A stretch of DNA of 64,000 bases from Sinomonas gamaensis (GTDB taxonomy: Bacteria > Actinomycetota > Actinomycetes > Actinomycetales > Micrococcaceae), in contig NZ_SSCL01000006.1 of the NCBI RefSeq assembly GCF_005876955.1, positions 1-64,000 of the forward strand, written 5' to 3'. The position numbers and the translations under genes were made by a program. The notes under the pieces are model-generated. The model saw nothing but the letters and a program-made list of their open reading frames with translations, made no database searches and was not told where the DNA came from. Shown here in pieces: positions 51,433 to 58,980 of the stretch (the stretch's first letter is position 1; the number at the start of each line of letters is the position of its first letter).

Positions 51433-52938
51433 TTAGGCGGGGAGGTACACCGCGAACTCCGTGCGCCCCGGCCGCGAGCTCAGCTCCACCGACCCGCCAT
51501 GGGCATCCACGATCGCCTGGACGATCGAAAGCCCGAGCCCCGTTGACCCCTCGGTCCCGGTCCGCGCCTTGTCGGCACGCGTGAAGCGCGCGAACGCCTT
51601 CTTCTGCAGCTCGGGCGGAACGCCGGGCCCGGTGTCGGTCACGGTGATGACGGCCTCGCCGGTCGCGGAGCGCGAGACTCCGGTGGTGATGGTGGTGCCG
51701 GGGTCGGTGTGCTTCCGGGCGTTCGAGAGCAGATTGACCATGACCTGGTGCAGGCGGGCGCCGTCGGCCTTGACCTCCACCGGTTCCTCGGGCAGGTCGA
51801 GGCGCCATTGGTGGTCGGGCGCGATGACCTTCTGATCCGACACCGTCTCCACGACAAGCTGCGTCAGGTCGACGGGCGCGAGCTTGAGGGGCTGACCCTC
51901 GTCGAGCCGCGCGAGGGTCAGGAGGTCTTCGACGAGCCGGCTCATCCGCAGCGACTGCGTCTCGACGCGCCCGAGCGACTCGGTGCCCTGCGGCGAGAGC
52001 TTCTCGGTCATCTTGAGCATGTCGGTGTAGCCGCGGATGGCGGTGAGCGGGGTGCGCAGCTCGTGCGACGCGTCGGCCACGAACTGGCGCACCTTCATCT
52101 CCGATTCCTGCCGTGCGTGGAGCGCCCCGGACACGTTGTCCAGCATGCGGTTGAGCGCATGCCCCACATTTCCCACCTCGGTGCCGGGGTGAGCGGCCGA
52201 CGGCGGTACCCGCATGGCGAGGGCGACCTCACCGGCGTCGAGCGGCAGCTGAGCAACCTTCGCCGCGACCGAGGAGACCTGATCCAGCGGCTGAAGCGTG
52301 CGGCGGATGACATACGTCCCGATCAGGCCGATGAGCACGAGTCCGCCGAGGGAGACGATGACGGTGGTCAGGATGAGCTGCTCGAGCGCGCTGTCCTTCG
52401 CGGCGAGGGGCAGGCCGGTGAAGATCACGTCTCCCGTGGCGGTCTTGGCGGCCACGATGCGGTAATGGCCCACGGTGAGACGGCGGTCCACGGGCACCGT
52501 GCCGGCCTGCCCTGACTGGACAGCCTGGGACTGCGCGATCGAGACCAGCGCGGCGATGTCCGACTGCTGCAGTTCGACCCGCTGGCCCTCCGGGCTCCGC
52601 AGCGCGGCGAGCACGATCGTGTTGCCCTGGAGCCGCGCGCTGAGCGTTCCTGCGCCCTGCCCGGGAGCATCGAGGGGGTCCGGACGAGGCTGGCTGCCGC
52701 TCGGGTTCTGGCCGATGCCGCCGTACTGCGCGGCGCGGTGGCTTGCCTGGAAGAGCTGCGTGTCGAGCTGCTGCGTGAGGAAGTTGTCCATCGACGCGTA
52801 AAGGAGCGAACCCACCACGGAGCAGATGGCCACGAGCAGCGCCATCGTGGCGAGGACGAGCTTGGTGCGCAGATGCCACGCGTTCGGGTCGGTCCAACGG
52901 CGCCGCGGGCGCGGAGCGGCGCCGGCCAGGGTGCTCAT
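51433..52938 (-). CDS. OmpR-system sensor histidine kinase
   Basis: 501 residues. Helices near residues 30-55 and 185-210 bracket an extracytoplasmic sensor loop. A HAMP linker, HisKA with VADASHELRTPLTAIRGYTDML, and HATPase with TDTGPGVPPELQKKAF and GLGLSIVQAIVDAHGG follow. Overlaps its response regulator by 4 bp. The layout matches TrcS/MprB-like kinases of actinobacteria. Its neighbourhood of cell-envelope glycosyltransferases suggests an envelope cue (inference). Confidence 0.94.
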   Translation of the reverse strand: MSTLAGAAPRPRRRWTDPNAWHLRTKLVLATMALLVAICSVVGSLLYASMDNFLTQQLDTQLFQASHRAAQYGGIGQNPSGSQPRPDPLDAPGQGAGTLSARLQGNTIVLAALRSPEGQRVELQQSDIAALVSIAQSQAVQSGQAGTVPVDRRLTVGHYRIVAAKTATGDVIFTGLPLAAKDSALEQLILTTVIVSLGGLVLIGLIGTYVIRRTLQPLDQVSSVAAKVAQLPLDAGEVALAMRVPPSAAHPGTEVGNVGHALNRMLDNVSGALHARQESEMKVRQFVADASHELRTPLTAIRGYTDMLKMTEKLSPQGTESLGRVETQSLRMSRLVEDLLTLARLDEGQPLKLAPVDLTQLVVETVSDQKVIAPDHQWRLDLPEEPVEVKADGARLHQVMVNLLSNARKHTDPGTTITTGVSRSATGEAVITVTDTGPGVPPELQKKAFARFTRADKARTGTEGSTGLGLSIVQAIVDAHGGSVELSSRPGRTEFAVYLPA

Positions 52939-53675
52939 CCGTCAGCGGGCTTGATCACGTAGCCCGCGCCGCGGACGGTGTGGATCATGGGGGCTCGATT
53001 CGCGTCGATCTTCTTGCGCAGGTAGGAAATGTAGAGCTCGACGATGTTGGCCTGGCCGCCGAAGTCGTACTGCCACACGCGATCGAGGATCTGCGCCTTG
53101 CTGATGACGCGTTTCGGGTTCTCCATGAGGTAGCGGAGCAGCTCGAACTGGGTGGCAGTGAGCTGGATCTCCTCGCCGCTGCGGGTCACCTCACGCGTGT
53201 CGGTGTTGAGCACGAGGTCGCCCACCACGAGCTCGGCGTCGTCCTGGGCTGCGACGCCCGAGCGCTGGACGAGGCGGTGCAGCCTGAGCATGACCTCTTC
53301 CATGCTGAACGGCTTGGTCACGTAGTCGTCGCCGCCTGCGGCAAGTCCCGTGATCCGGTCCTCGACGGCGTCCTTGGCGGTCAGGAAGAGGGCAGGCACC
53401 TCGGGCAGGAACTGACGGACGCGCTTGAGCACCTCGACCCCGTCGAAGCCGGGGATCATGACGTCCAGCACCAGAACATCAGGCCGGAAATCGCGGGCGG
53501 ACTTGACGGCGGCGGGCCCATCGGCGGCGACCTGCACGCTCCATCCGGTCATCCGCAGGCCCATGCTCATGAGTTCGGAGAGGCTCGGCTCATCATCGAC
53601 GACGAGAGCGCGGATCGGGGAGCCATCCGGGTGGGTCAGGGCCGGGAGGTTGTTGGTCGTGTAGGGACTTGCCAT
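52935..53675 (-). CDS. OmpR/PhoB-family response regulator (TrcR-like)
   Basis: 246 residues. The receiver has the acidic pair in VVDDEPSLSELM, phospho-acceptor Asp in VLVLDVMIPGFDG and Lys in VTKPFSMEEV. The C-terminal winged helix has LTATQFELLRYLMENPKRVISKAQIL and the typical NIVELYISYLRKKID. Cognate to the following kinase. Divergent to the membrane-anchored Gly/Gln-rich protein, a candidate target. Confidence 0.94.
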   Translation of the reverse strand: MASPYTTNNLPALTHPDGSPIRALVVDDEPSLSELMSMGLRMTGWSVQVAADGPAAVKSARDFRPDVLVLDVMIPGFDGVEVLKRVRQFLPEVPALFLTAKDAVEDRITGLAAGGDDYVTKPFSMEEVMLRLHRLVQRSGVAAQDDAELVVGDLVLNTDTREVTRSGEEIQLTATQFELLRYLMENPKRVISKAQILDRVWQYDFGGQANIVELYISYLRKKIDANRAPMIHTVRGAGYVIKPADG

Positions 53676-53881
53676 GATTCCAGCCTCCTGTGGATGGGTA
53701 GTCCGAGCCTGAGTTCTTCCTGTGGAGACCCTGTGGAGGCCAGCCTAGTGCCGACGTGCCGCTCCCGCGCCGTCCCGCCGCACGTAAGCACAGCCAGTCC
53801 AGCCGGTCGGCACAGCGGGAGCACAGGATCTCTGAGGACGCTGGACCTAACGTCACCAGCAGACCTCACAGGAGAACACCA

Positions 53882-54715
53882 ATGTCCTTCGGATCAGAGA
53901 ACCAGAAATCGAATCCCCAGCAGCCGGCTCCCCAAGCTCCGACCTACCAGGCGCAGCCTCAGCCCACTGAGACGCTGTACCCCGCTCAGGGCTGGGGCGC
54001 ACCCCAGCAGGGCGCACCCCAGCAGCCGGGACAGCAGCCCCAGGGTTGGGGAGCTGTTCCCCCAGAAAGCCCCCGCGCGCGCAAGGGCGCGCTCGAACGC
54101 ATGACGCCCGTGCAGAAGGGACTCGCTGCGGCGGGCGTCGCCGTCGTCATTGCCGGCGGTGCGGGAGCCGCCGTCTATGCGGCCACCAATGCGAGCAACG
54201 CTGCCAACGCCGCGAATCAGGGCTTCGCGGGCGGGCGCGGCGGGGCAGCGGGCCAAGGCCAAGGCGGTTCCGGCGCGAACGGCGGGTTCCAGGGCAGCTT
54301 CGGTGGTCCCGGCAACCTCGGCCTCGGCGCCGCGGGGCAGGCGGTTCACGGCGAGTATGTGGTGCAGCGCAACGGCCAGTATGTGACGGAGCTCGAGCAG
54401 TCCGGGACCATCACGTCCGTCTCGTCGGGCAAGATCACGGTCAAGAGCGGTGACGGCTATGAGCAGTCCTACGCGATCACCTCGGACACCGCCATCGCGA
54501 GCGTCGGCGCCCGGGGGAACCGCGGGCAGGGCCAATCCCAGGGCCAGTCCCAGAGCCAGCAGGGGTCGCTGAGCGCTTCAAGCCTGGCGAGCGGACAGAC
54601 CGTGCGGATCACCGCCCTCAAGGACGGCAATTCCGCCCTCAGCATCCTCGTCTCCTCGGCGACGGGCACGTCGTCCGGCACAGGCGGATCCGGCAGTTCG
54701 GGCCAGAGCAACTGA
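53882..54715 (+). CDS. Membrane-anchored Gln/Gly-rich protein with DUF5666-like domain
   Basis: About 277 residues from ATG 53882 behind CAGGAGAACACCA. A Gln/Pro-rich cytoplasmic N-terminus (QQPGQQPQGW) precedes one membrane helix (GLAAAGVAVVIAGGAGAAVYA). A Gly-rich linker and a small beta domain (HGEYVVQRNGQYVTELEQSG, ITSVSSGKITVKSGDG) like DUF5666 follow. A Gln/Ser-rich tail follows. Divergent from the TCS; its regulation by that pair is likely but unproven. Confidence 0.75.
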   Translation: MSFGSENQKSNPQQPAPQAPTYQAQPQPTETLYPAQGWGAPQQGAPQQPGQQPQGWGAVPPESPRARKGALERMTPVQKGLAAAGVAVVIAGGAGAAVYAATNASNAANAANQGFAGGRGGAAGQGQGGSGANGGFQGSFGGPGNLGLGAAGQAVHGEYVVQRNGQYVTELEQSGTITSVSSGKITVKSGDGYEQSYAITSDTAIASVGARGNRGQGQSQGQSQSQQGSLSASSLASGQTVRITALKDGNSALSILVSSATGTSSGTGGSGSSGQSN

Positions 54716-54744
54716 GCTCTGGCTGAGCCAAAGCGCTGAATAAC

Positions 54745-54793
54745 AACGACGGCGCCTCTTCCCACCCAGAGGAGCGGCGGTGTCGTGCGTGTG
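54745..54793 (+). repeat. 49-bp hairpin repeat, left copy
   Basis: AACGACGGCGCC...GAGCGGCG...GTGCGTGTG. It repeats with about 75-80% identity at 55136-55183. The imperfect dyad GGCGCC/GGCGG gives a hairpin that may end the preceding gene. The pair flanks the 73-residue gene in direct orientation. Confidence 0.6.
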
Positions 54794-54853
54794 GATACCT
54801 GAGATCAACTCAATCATGTACAGGTACAACGCGCGGGGGTATGGTCGGGCTGC

Positions 54854-55075
54854 ATGGGGAGGGAATTGGCGGGGCCGCTGTATCAGGTGATGCTCAAGAT
54901 GGTCAGGGAGACTTCGGTCGATCGATCGTCGCGGAACGCCATTGCTGCTGAGACGTGGCGCCCCGTCGTGGAGAAGCATTCACCCCGAGGGCTCTATGTG
55001 GGGGAGCCTTGCTCTGCATGCGAGCAGCCGTGGCCCTGCAAGACGCTGCACGACGTTCTCGTCGGCCTCGACTGA
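54854..55075 (+). CDS. Small hypothetical protein with Cys cluster
   Basis: 73 residues: MGRELAGPLYQVMLKM..., an Arg/Glu-rich middle, and GEPCSACEQPWPCKTLHDVL at the end. Three cysteines in CxxC...C spacing suggest metal binding. Such ends are frequent in phage- or element-borne small proteins of actinobacteria as I recall. Flanked by the two 49-bp repeats. Confidence 0.65.
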   Translation: MGRELAGPLYQVMLKMVRETSVDRSSRNAIAAETWRPVVEKHSPRGLYVGEPCSACEQPWPCKTLHDVLVGLD

Positions 55076-55133
55076 ACCCCGCCGCCCCGAATCCGGCCTG
55101 CCCGGGCCGCGTTGAACCTGCCGTGCCGCGTTG

Positions 55134-55172
55134 AAAACGACGGCGCCGCCCCCACCGAGGGGAGCGGCGCCG
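55134..55172 (-). terminator. Terminator of the transglycosylase gene, displaced by insertion
   Basis: The stem CGGCGCCGC (55141-55149) pairs with GCGGCGCCG (55164-55172), followed on the minus strand by GTTTT. It ends transcripts coming from the right. Before the integrated element arrived it would have lain about 35 bp past the stop of the transglycosylase gene; now about 2.3 kb of inserted DNA intervenes. Part of the 49-bp repeat. Confidence 0.65.
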
Positions 55173-55183
55173 ACGTGCGTGTG
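55136..55183 (+). repeat. 49-bp hairpin repeat, right copy
   Basis: Counterpart of 54745-54793, same orientation, about 390 bp apart. It shares AACGACGGCGCC at the start and GTGCGTGTG at the end, with changes in the loop. Overlaps the terminator of the transglycosylase transcript. Confidence 0.6.
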
Positions 55184-55207
55184 AGCAGCGGGTTGAGTAT
55201 CTTTCAG

Positions 55208-55228
55208 TACCAGTTGTGCGCGTAGTGG
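55208..55228. repeat. attL-like copy of the 21-bp core
   Basis: Identical over 21 bp to 57519-57539. Read leftward it encodes HYAHNWY followed by TGA, the original end of the transglycosylase gene, and is followed by that gene's terminator. Hence this is the chromosomal-left boundary of the inserted element. Confidence 0.8.
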
Positions 55229-55265
55229 GATACGGGGATTGACTGTGGCTGGGAAGCGTTGAGTT

Positions 55266-55281
55266 CCGCATGATTCCGGGG
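55266..55281. repeat. 16-bp inverted repeat near the left end of the element
   Basis: CCGCATGATTCCGGGG, an exact reverse complement of 57488-57503. It lies 37 bp inside the left core; the partner lies 15 bp inside the right core. Candidate arm-type binding site. Confidence 0.55.
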
Positions 55282-55348
55282 TTTTCGACGTTGGCCTTTG
55301 CTGGGTCGAACGGGCCTCGGCTGGACCTCCTGCGGACTATCTGCGGAC

Positions 55349-56356
55349 TCAGCGATTCTTCTTGGCAGGTTCGTAGTTCCACAAGGGTTGTTCGGTCCAT
55401 CCGGGCGGAAACCCCATCTCAGTCTCGGGTGAGAGACCTGGTATCGCGGGGAACTTCTTGGAGACTTTGGTCTTAAGAGCTCTCGGCCAGTTCGTAGTTG
55501 GGTCGATCTGCGTCACTAGGTACGCGAGAATTGCCAGGGACGCATACAGCTTCTTTGGACGGTCGAAATTTGAAATATGCCCCAGATCGGGGCCGACGAT
55601 CGTAGGGTTGAAGCGGCGTATGGCGTACGTGAGGTTCTTGTTCCACAAACGGGAGTGGTGTGCACAAAGGTTCCTCACGTTCCCAAGGGTCAGGAGCCAG
55701 CTATGAAGCTGACGCGCATTCGCAACTCCCCAACCTCGAGAAATCTCGTTCTGATCCTCTCGCCTCAGCAGACTGTACAGTCTGGTGATAGCGCCGAAGT
55801 CGAGTACTTCTACAGCTACCCACACCGGAAGCCGGCCGTCGTACTTCTGAACGTAGTGTCGAACGAAGTCCTCCGACGTCGCACGCGCTTGCCGGTCTTC
55901 GTAGCACTTGATCCAGTAATCGAACATGTCGCCTTGCCCCCCACTGGGGGCGTGGGTTCGACAGGTGTCCTCGTCAAGAGCGCCCCGTTCGAGGTACCCG
56001 AACTGGTCCCTCTTACCCAAGACATAGGCGACACGGGCGCGCAGCGCCACTTCCACGATCTTCAGCGCATCTAGGCAAAGCATCCTCAGCGAGTGATCGA
56101 ACGCATAGAGGCTGACCGCATGGTCGATCGAGTAGCCCGGCATGAACTCTGCCTCGCGGAACTGGACGGGGGACTCTCGCGGTGCTCCTGGGGCGAGCAG
56201 CTTCCGGAAGGGGTAGGTGTACGCGGAGAGGCGGTAATATCCGATCTGCGCCAGCGTGCTCGCTGCATCGGCAGGAGAGAGGCACTCCAGGCCTCGGGAC
56301 ACCATAAGGTCGACCTGTTCCTCATAGGTCAGGTACGGACGATCATAGGCCGCCAC
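55349..56356 (-). CDS. Abi_2-family abortive infection protein (HEPN-type)
   Basis: About 335 residues from a GTG at 56356 behind AGGGGG; a TTG six codons upstream is also open. YLTYEEQVDLMVSRGLE and IGYYRLSAYTYPFR at the N-terminus and VRNLCAHHSRLWNKNL near residue 240 are AbiD/AbiF (Abi_2) marks. The last contains the RNxxxH pattern of HEPN ribonucleases. Such proteins abort phage infection by cutting RNA. It is the only clear cargo of the element and is transcribed against the other genes. Confidence 0.88.
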   Translation of the reverse strand: MAAYDRPYLTYEEQVDLMVSRGLECLSPADAASTLAQIGYYRLSAYTYPFRKLLAPGAPRESPVQFREAEFMPGYSIDHAVSLYAFDHSLRMLCLDALKIVEVALRARVAYVLGKRDQFGYLERGALDEDTCRTHAPSGGQGDMFDYWIKCYEDRQARATSEDFVRHYVQKYDGRLPVWVAVEVLDFGAITRLYSLLRREDQNEISRGWGVANARQLHSWLLTLGNVRNLCAHHSRLWNKNLTYAIRRFNPTIVGPDLGHISNFDRPKKLYASLAILAYLVTQIDPTTNWPRALKTKVSKKFPAIPGLSPETEMGFPPGWTEQPLWNYEPAKKNR

Positions 56357-56515
56357 AGCTATCCCCCTGCACAAAGAAAACCGGCCCTTGTTAGCAGCAG
56401 CTAACAGCGGGGCCGGTGTTTATGGCTGTAAAGCTATCACGGCAAGCTGGGCTTGGAAGCATCCTGTTGCGTAATCGTGACCAAAGTCCCGCGGGCTGGC
56501 CGTAGCCTGCCGCTC

Positions 56516-56704
56516 ATGGATCCCAAGAAACGGGCGTACACGTTTGAGCAGGCGGGTGAGGCTGTCGGCGTGAGTTCGAGGACGCTGCGGCGCTTCGTTG
56601 AACGCGGAGACCTCGCAGCGAAGTACATCAACAGCAAGCCCGTCATCCTCGCGTCAGAGCTCGAAGCTTGGCTCGAATCGCTCCCCTCGGAGCCGGTGCG
56701 GTGA
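56516..56704 (+). CDS. Small MerR/Xis-like HTH protein
   Basis: 62 residues from ATG 56516: AYTFEQAGEAVGVSSRTLRRFVERGDLAAKYINSKPVILASELEAWLESLP. A helix-turn-helix with the wing typical of excisionase/MerR-like proteins. The stop overlaps the start of the next, similar gene. Likely a repressor or recombination directionality factor of the element. Confidence 0.75.
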   Translation: MDPKKRAYTFEQAGEAVGVSSRTLRRFVERGDLAAKYINSKPVILASELEAWLESLPSEPVR

Positions 56705-56949
56705 GCGGTGTTGACGACCGCCCGATGCTGACGGTTGCTGAGGTCGCTCGACGGCTTGCTGTCGGTGAAGAGACTGTGCGCCGTCTCGTCCGTCAGGGGA
56801 AACTCTCTCCGATCAGGATCGGCAGGACTTGCCGGATCTCGGAAGCCAGATATGAGGAATTCGCCACACCACCACCGCCTCACCCGGCCGTGAATCGCAG
56901 GGAGACGGCACAGCGGGCAGAGATCCGGGAGTGGCTTCGGAAGGCCTAG
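56701..56949 (+). CDS. Excisionase-family DNA-binding protein
   Basis: 82 residues from GTG 56701, overlapping the previous stop (GTGA). LTVAEVARRLAVGEETVRRLVRQGKLSPIRIGRTCRIS is the standard excisionase (Xis) helix-turn-helix and wing. The integrase remnant starts about 8 bp after its end with the normal 5' part of that gene missing, so a deletion has joined the two. Confidence 0.8.
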   Translation: MSGVDDRPMLTVAEVARRLAVGEETVRRLVRQGKLSPIRIGRTCRISEARYEEFATPPPPHPAVNRRETAQRAEIREWLRKA

Positions 56950-56956
56950 CCTTTAA

Positions 56957-57486
56957 TTTGTCCAACGTCTGGGACTCCAGTTGGGCGATGTCGATTTCCT
57001 CCGCCGAACCATCAGCGTTGCGCGGCAGGTCCAGGGCGACGTGCTCAAGGAAACCCGCATCGTCCCGCCGAAGCATGGATCAGAGCGAGACATCTATGTC
57101 CCGGACGGGTTGCTCCAGATCTTGGCTCGGCATATCGAGACGATCGGCGTTCATGCGGATGAGCAATGGCTATTCGGCTACGGGGGCATGTGCTCAACCG
57201 GCATTCAGCCGGGAGCAACTGGCGCACCGTTCGCAAGGCGGCCGCGTTGGGTGACAAGTACACGCTGCACGATCTGAGGCACTTCTACGCCTCGGGCCTC
57301 ATCGCGGACGGGTGCGACGTCGTTACCGTCCAGAAGGCCCTTGGCCACGCCAAGCCGAGCATCACGCTGAACGTCTATGCCCACCTGTGGCCCAACGCCG
57401 AAGATAAGACGAGGACCGCAGCATCAGGGCTGATGGCTGCGGTCCTCGGGGTTCCTGCGGACTCTGTGCGGACTCACGAGGCATGA
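56957..57486 (+). pseudogene. Tyrosine integrase, truncated and frameshifted
   Basis: Only the C-terminal half remains. One frame reads LGDVDFLRRTISVARQVQG and ERDIYVPDGLLQILARHI, up to FGYGG near 57180; after a frameshift another frame reads NWRTVRKAAALGD, YTLHDLRHFYASG and ALGHAKPSITLNVYAHL, the HxxR and His/Tyr catalytic boxes. The SAM-like N-terminal domain and the first catalytic Arg are missing. It ends 32 bp before attR, the usual place for an integrase. Confidence 0.82.
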
Positions 57487-57487
57487 G

Positions 57488-57503
57488 CCCCGGAATCATG
57501 CGG
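57488..57503. repeat. 16-bp inverted repeat near the right end of the element
   Basis: CCCCGGAATCATGCGG, the reverse complement of 55266-55281. Located between the integrase remnant stop and attR. Candidate arm-type site. Confidence 0.55.
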
Positions 57504-57514
57504 CAGAGGTCGGC

Positions 57515-58201
57515 TTAATACCAGTTGTGCGCGTAGTGGAACGCGAGCGCGTTCGAGGGGGAGCCGTAGCGGTCCTTGATGTAGCCGAGACCCCAGTCGA
57601 TCTGCGTGCGGTAGTTGGTGTGCCAGTCGTCGCCAGCCGAGGACATCTTGCCGCCGGGGAGGGCCTGGGCGATGCCGTAGGCGCCGCTGCTGGCGTTCTC
57701 GGCGGTGGTGGTCCAATCGGACTCGCGGTTCCAGAGCGTGATCAATGCCTGCATCTGGTCCTGGCCCCAGCCGAACTTCGCCAGCTGGCTCGCGGCATAG
57801 GCCTGTGCGCCGGCCGGGTCGTTGACCGGCTGGGTCTTGAGGAGCTCGGCCTTCGCGGCGGCCGCTGCTGCAGCGGCTTCCTGATCGGCCTGGGCCTTGG
57901 AGATGGAGCCGACGGCGGTGCGGGCGAAGTCGATCTTCGCGTTCGCCGTTGCGCTGATCTGCGGCGACACGTTCTCCGGGGACATGGACAGCGCCGGAGT
58001 GAGCTGGCCTGCGCTGGCTGCGGCGCCGCCGCTGACGGCGGTGACGAGCCCGAGGGAGGCGGCGACGACGGCGTTGCGGTAACGACCGCTCGTCGCGTTG
58101 CCGAGGCCGGCGGTGATACGGACAAGACGGCTGGGCGGCGTCGTCGCGCGGTGACGACCGCGTTGGCGCACAGGTGTGCCCAAGGACATGGTGTTGCTCA
58201 C
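57515..58201 (-). CDS. Secreted lytic-transglycosylase-like protein
   Basis: 228 residues from GTG 58201 behind GAGAGG. A basic start and hydrophobic segment (NAVVAASLGLVTAVSGGAAASA) form the signal peptide. An Ala-rich linker leads to a C-terminal SLT-like domain with LITLWNRESDWTTTAENASSGAYGIAQALPG, where the Glu of NRES is catalytic in lysozyme-like folds, and the ending AFHYAHNWY. It cuts or remodels peptidoglycan. The last codons form the element attachment core. A c-di-AMP-type leader precedes it. Confidence 0.92.
   Translation of the reverse strand: MSNTMSLGTPVRQRGRHRATTPPSRLVRITAGLGNATSGRYRNAVVAASLGLVTAVSGGAAASAGQLTPALSMSPENVSPQISATANAKIDFARTAVGSISKAQADQEAAAAAAAAKAELLKTQPVNDPAGAQAYAASQLAKFGWGQDQMQALITLWNRESDWTTTAENASSGAYGIAQALPGGKMSSAGDDWHTNYRTQIDWGLGYIKDRYGSPSNALAFHYAHNWY
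57519..57539. repeat. attR-like copy of the 21-bp core
   Basis: The right copy of the 21-bp core, lying in the end of the transglycosylase gene. The seven codons HYAHNWY are kept; the stop just after it, TAA, comes from the element instead of the original TGA. Confidence 0.8.
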
Positions 58202-58214
58202 GCAAGGAACCTCT

Positions 58215-58400
58215 CGTTAGCGCCTGCGAAGTTAGCTGCCGGGTTCGGATGCGAGTCATCCGGCCCCCGCCGTCCTGGCGCGGGCTTCACCCCTGGCCGC
58301 TGGTCCGCATTGAGCGGGCCTTCGCGGGCCGATGGTTCCTCCGTCTCTGCCTTCTCCTGCACTCCGGGCTGTCGGCAGAGTTCGGCGAACCACACCCGGA
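58215..58400 (-). promoter_or_regulatory. c-di-AMP riboswitch (ydaO/yuaA type)
   Basis: Read leftward, the leader contains the conserved blocks of this class: GTTCGCCGAAC near the 5' end, GGAGGAACCA, GGGGTGAAGCCCG, and GAACCCGGCAGCTAACTTCGC, which are the hallmark ydaO segments. It ends about 20 bp before the transglycosylase start. In actinobacteria this riboswitch commonly precedes rpf, NlpC/P60 and transglycosylase genes and turns them off when c-di-AMP is high. Boundaries are approximate. Confidence 0.87.
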
Positions 58401-58980
58401 GCGGCACGGGAGCCCGTGCCTCGACCACCCTAAGGCACACGCTTGCCTTTGTCACATTTGGGTAACAGCAGATCACGGGCGAGCCTCGGACGAGGCGGTA
58501 TTCTGCAGATGAACGCCCAACTCTGTCCACTTGAGACCCGTGATTCCGCGGGTGATCTGCCAGACGGTCCACATGGTGGATGCTGCAGAAGTCCGTGAAC
58601 GGCGGGGAAACGGTTCAGGAGACGCCGAACAATATTCGGTGCACGGCAGGAAACAGCGCGAAAAACGTGAAAAGTCACGTTCATATATGGTTCTGGCCGA
58701 ATCGTGAGATCTATCACAATTCCTCGTTTCGTCTCACGATCCGAGACGGGAAGCGCTTTGTTACTTGCCTGTAGCCATTGTTACGGGGGACACTCGCTGG
58801 TGTGAACAAGGACTCAATGGCACCTGCAACGGCGGCCCATCGCTCCGGCACCCCTGCCAGCCGGACCATGTGCTGTTGTCGAATGCATAGCTGACTGCAC
58901 CATCCCCAGCACCTGCTTCTTCTTCCCTGTTCAGCATTCGAAGCCGCTAGCGGCTAGTCCCACGCGAAGGTCAGCACTCC
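58401..58980. other. Long intergenic region before the winged-helix gene
   Basis: About 580 bp without a credible gene, and more AT-rich around 58620-58760. It contains a short hairpin (AACGTGA-AAAG-TCACGTT, 58664-58681) and a 9-bp inverted repeat (ATCGTGAGA 58701-58709 with TCTCACGAT 58732-58740). The riboswitch promoter and the promoter of the rightward gene probably lie here. The leader of the winged-helix gene could be several hundred bases. Confidence 0.5.

Larger units (their letters stand above)
55208..57539. mobile_element. Small integrated element with Abi gene, inserted in a transglycosylase 3' end
   Basis: About 2.3 kb bounded by 21-bp direct repeats, whose inner copy restores the last seven codons of the target gene. 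Contents: Abi_2 defence gene (leftward), two small MerR/Xis-like proteins and a broken tyrosine integrase (rightward, ending 32 bp before attR). Its base composition is a little lower in GC than the host DNA. The integrase is truncated and frameshifted, so the element can no longer move by itself. Target-site choice of a protein gene instead of a tRNA is notable. Confidence 0.75.
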
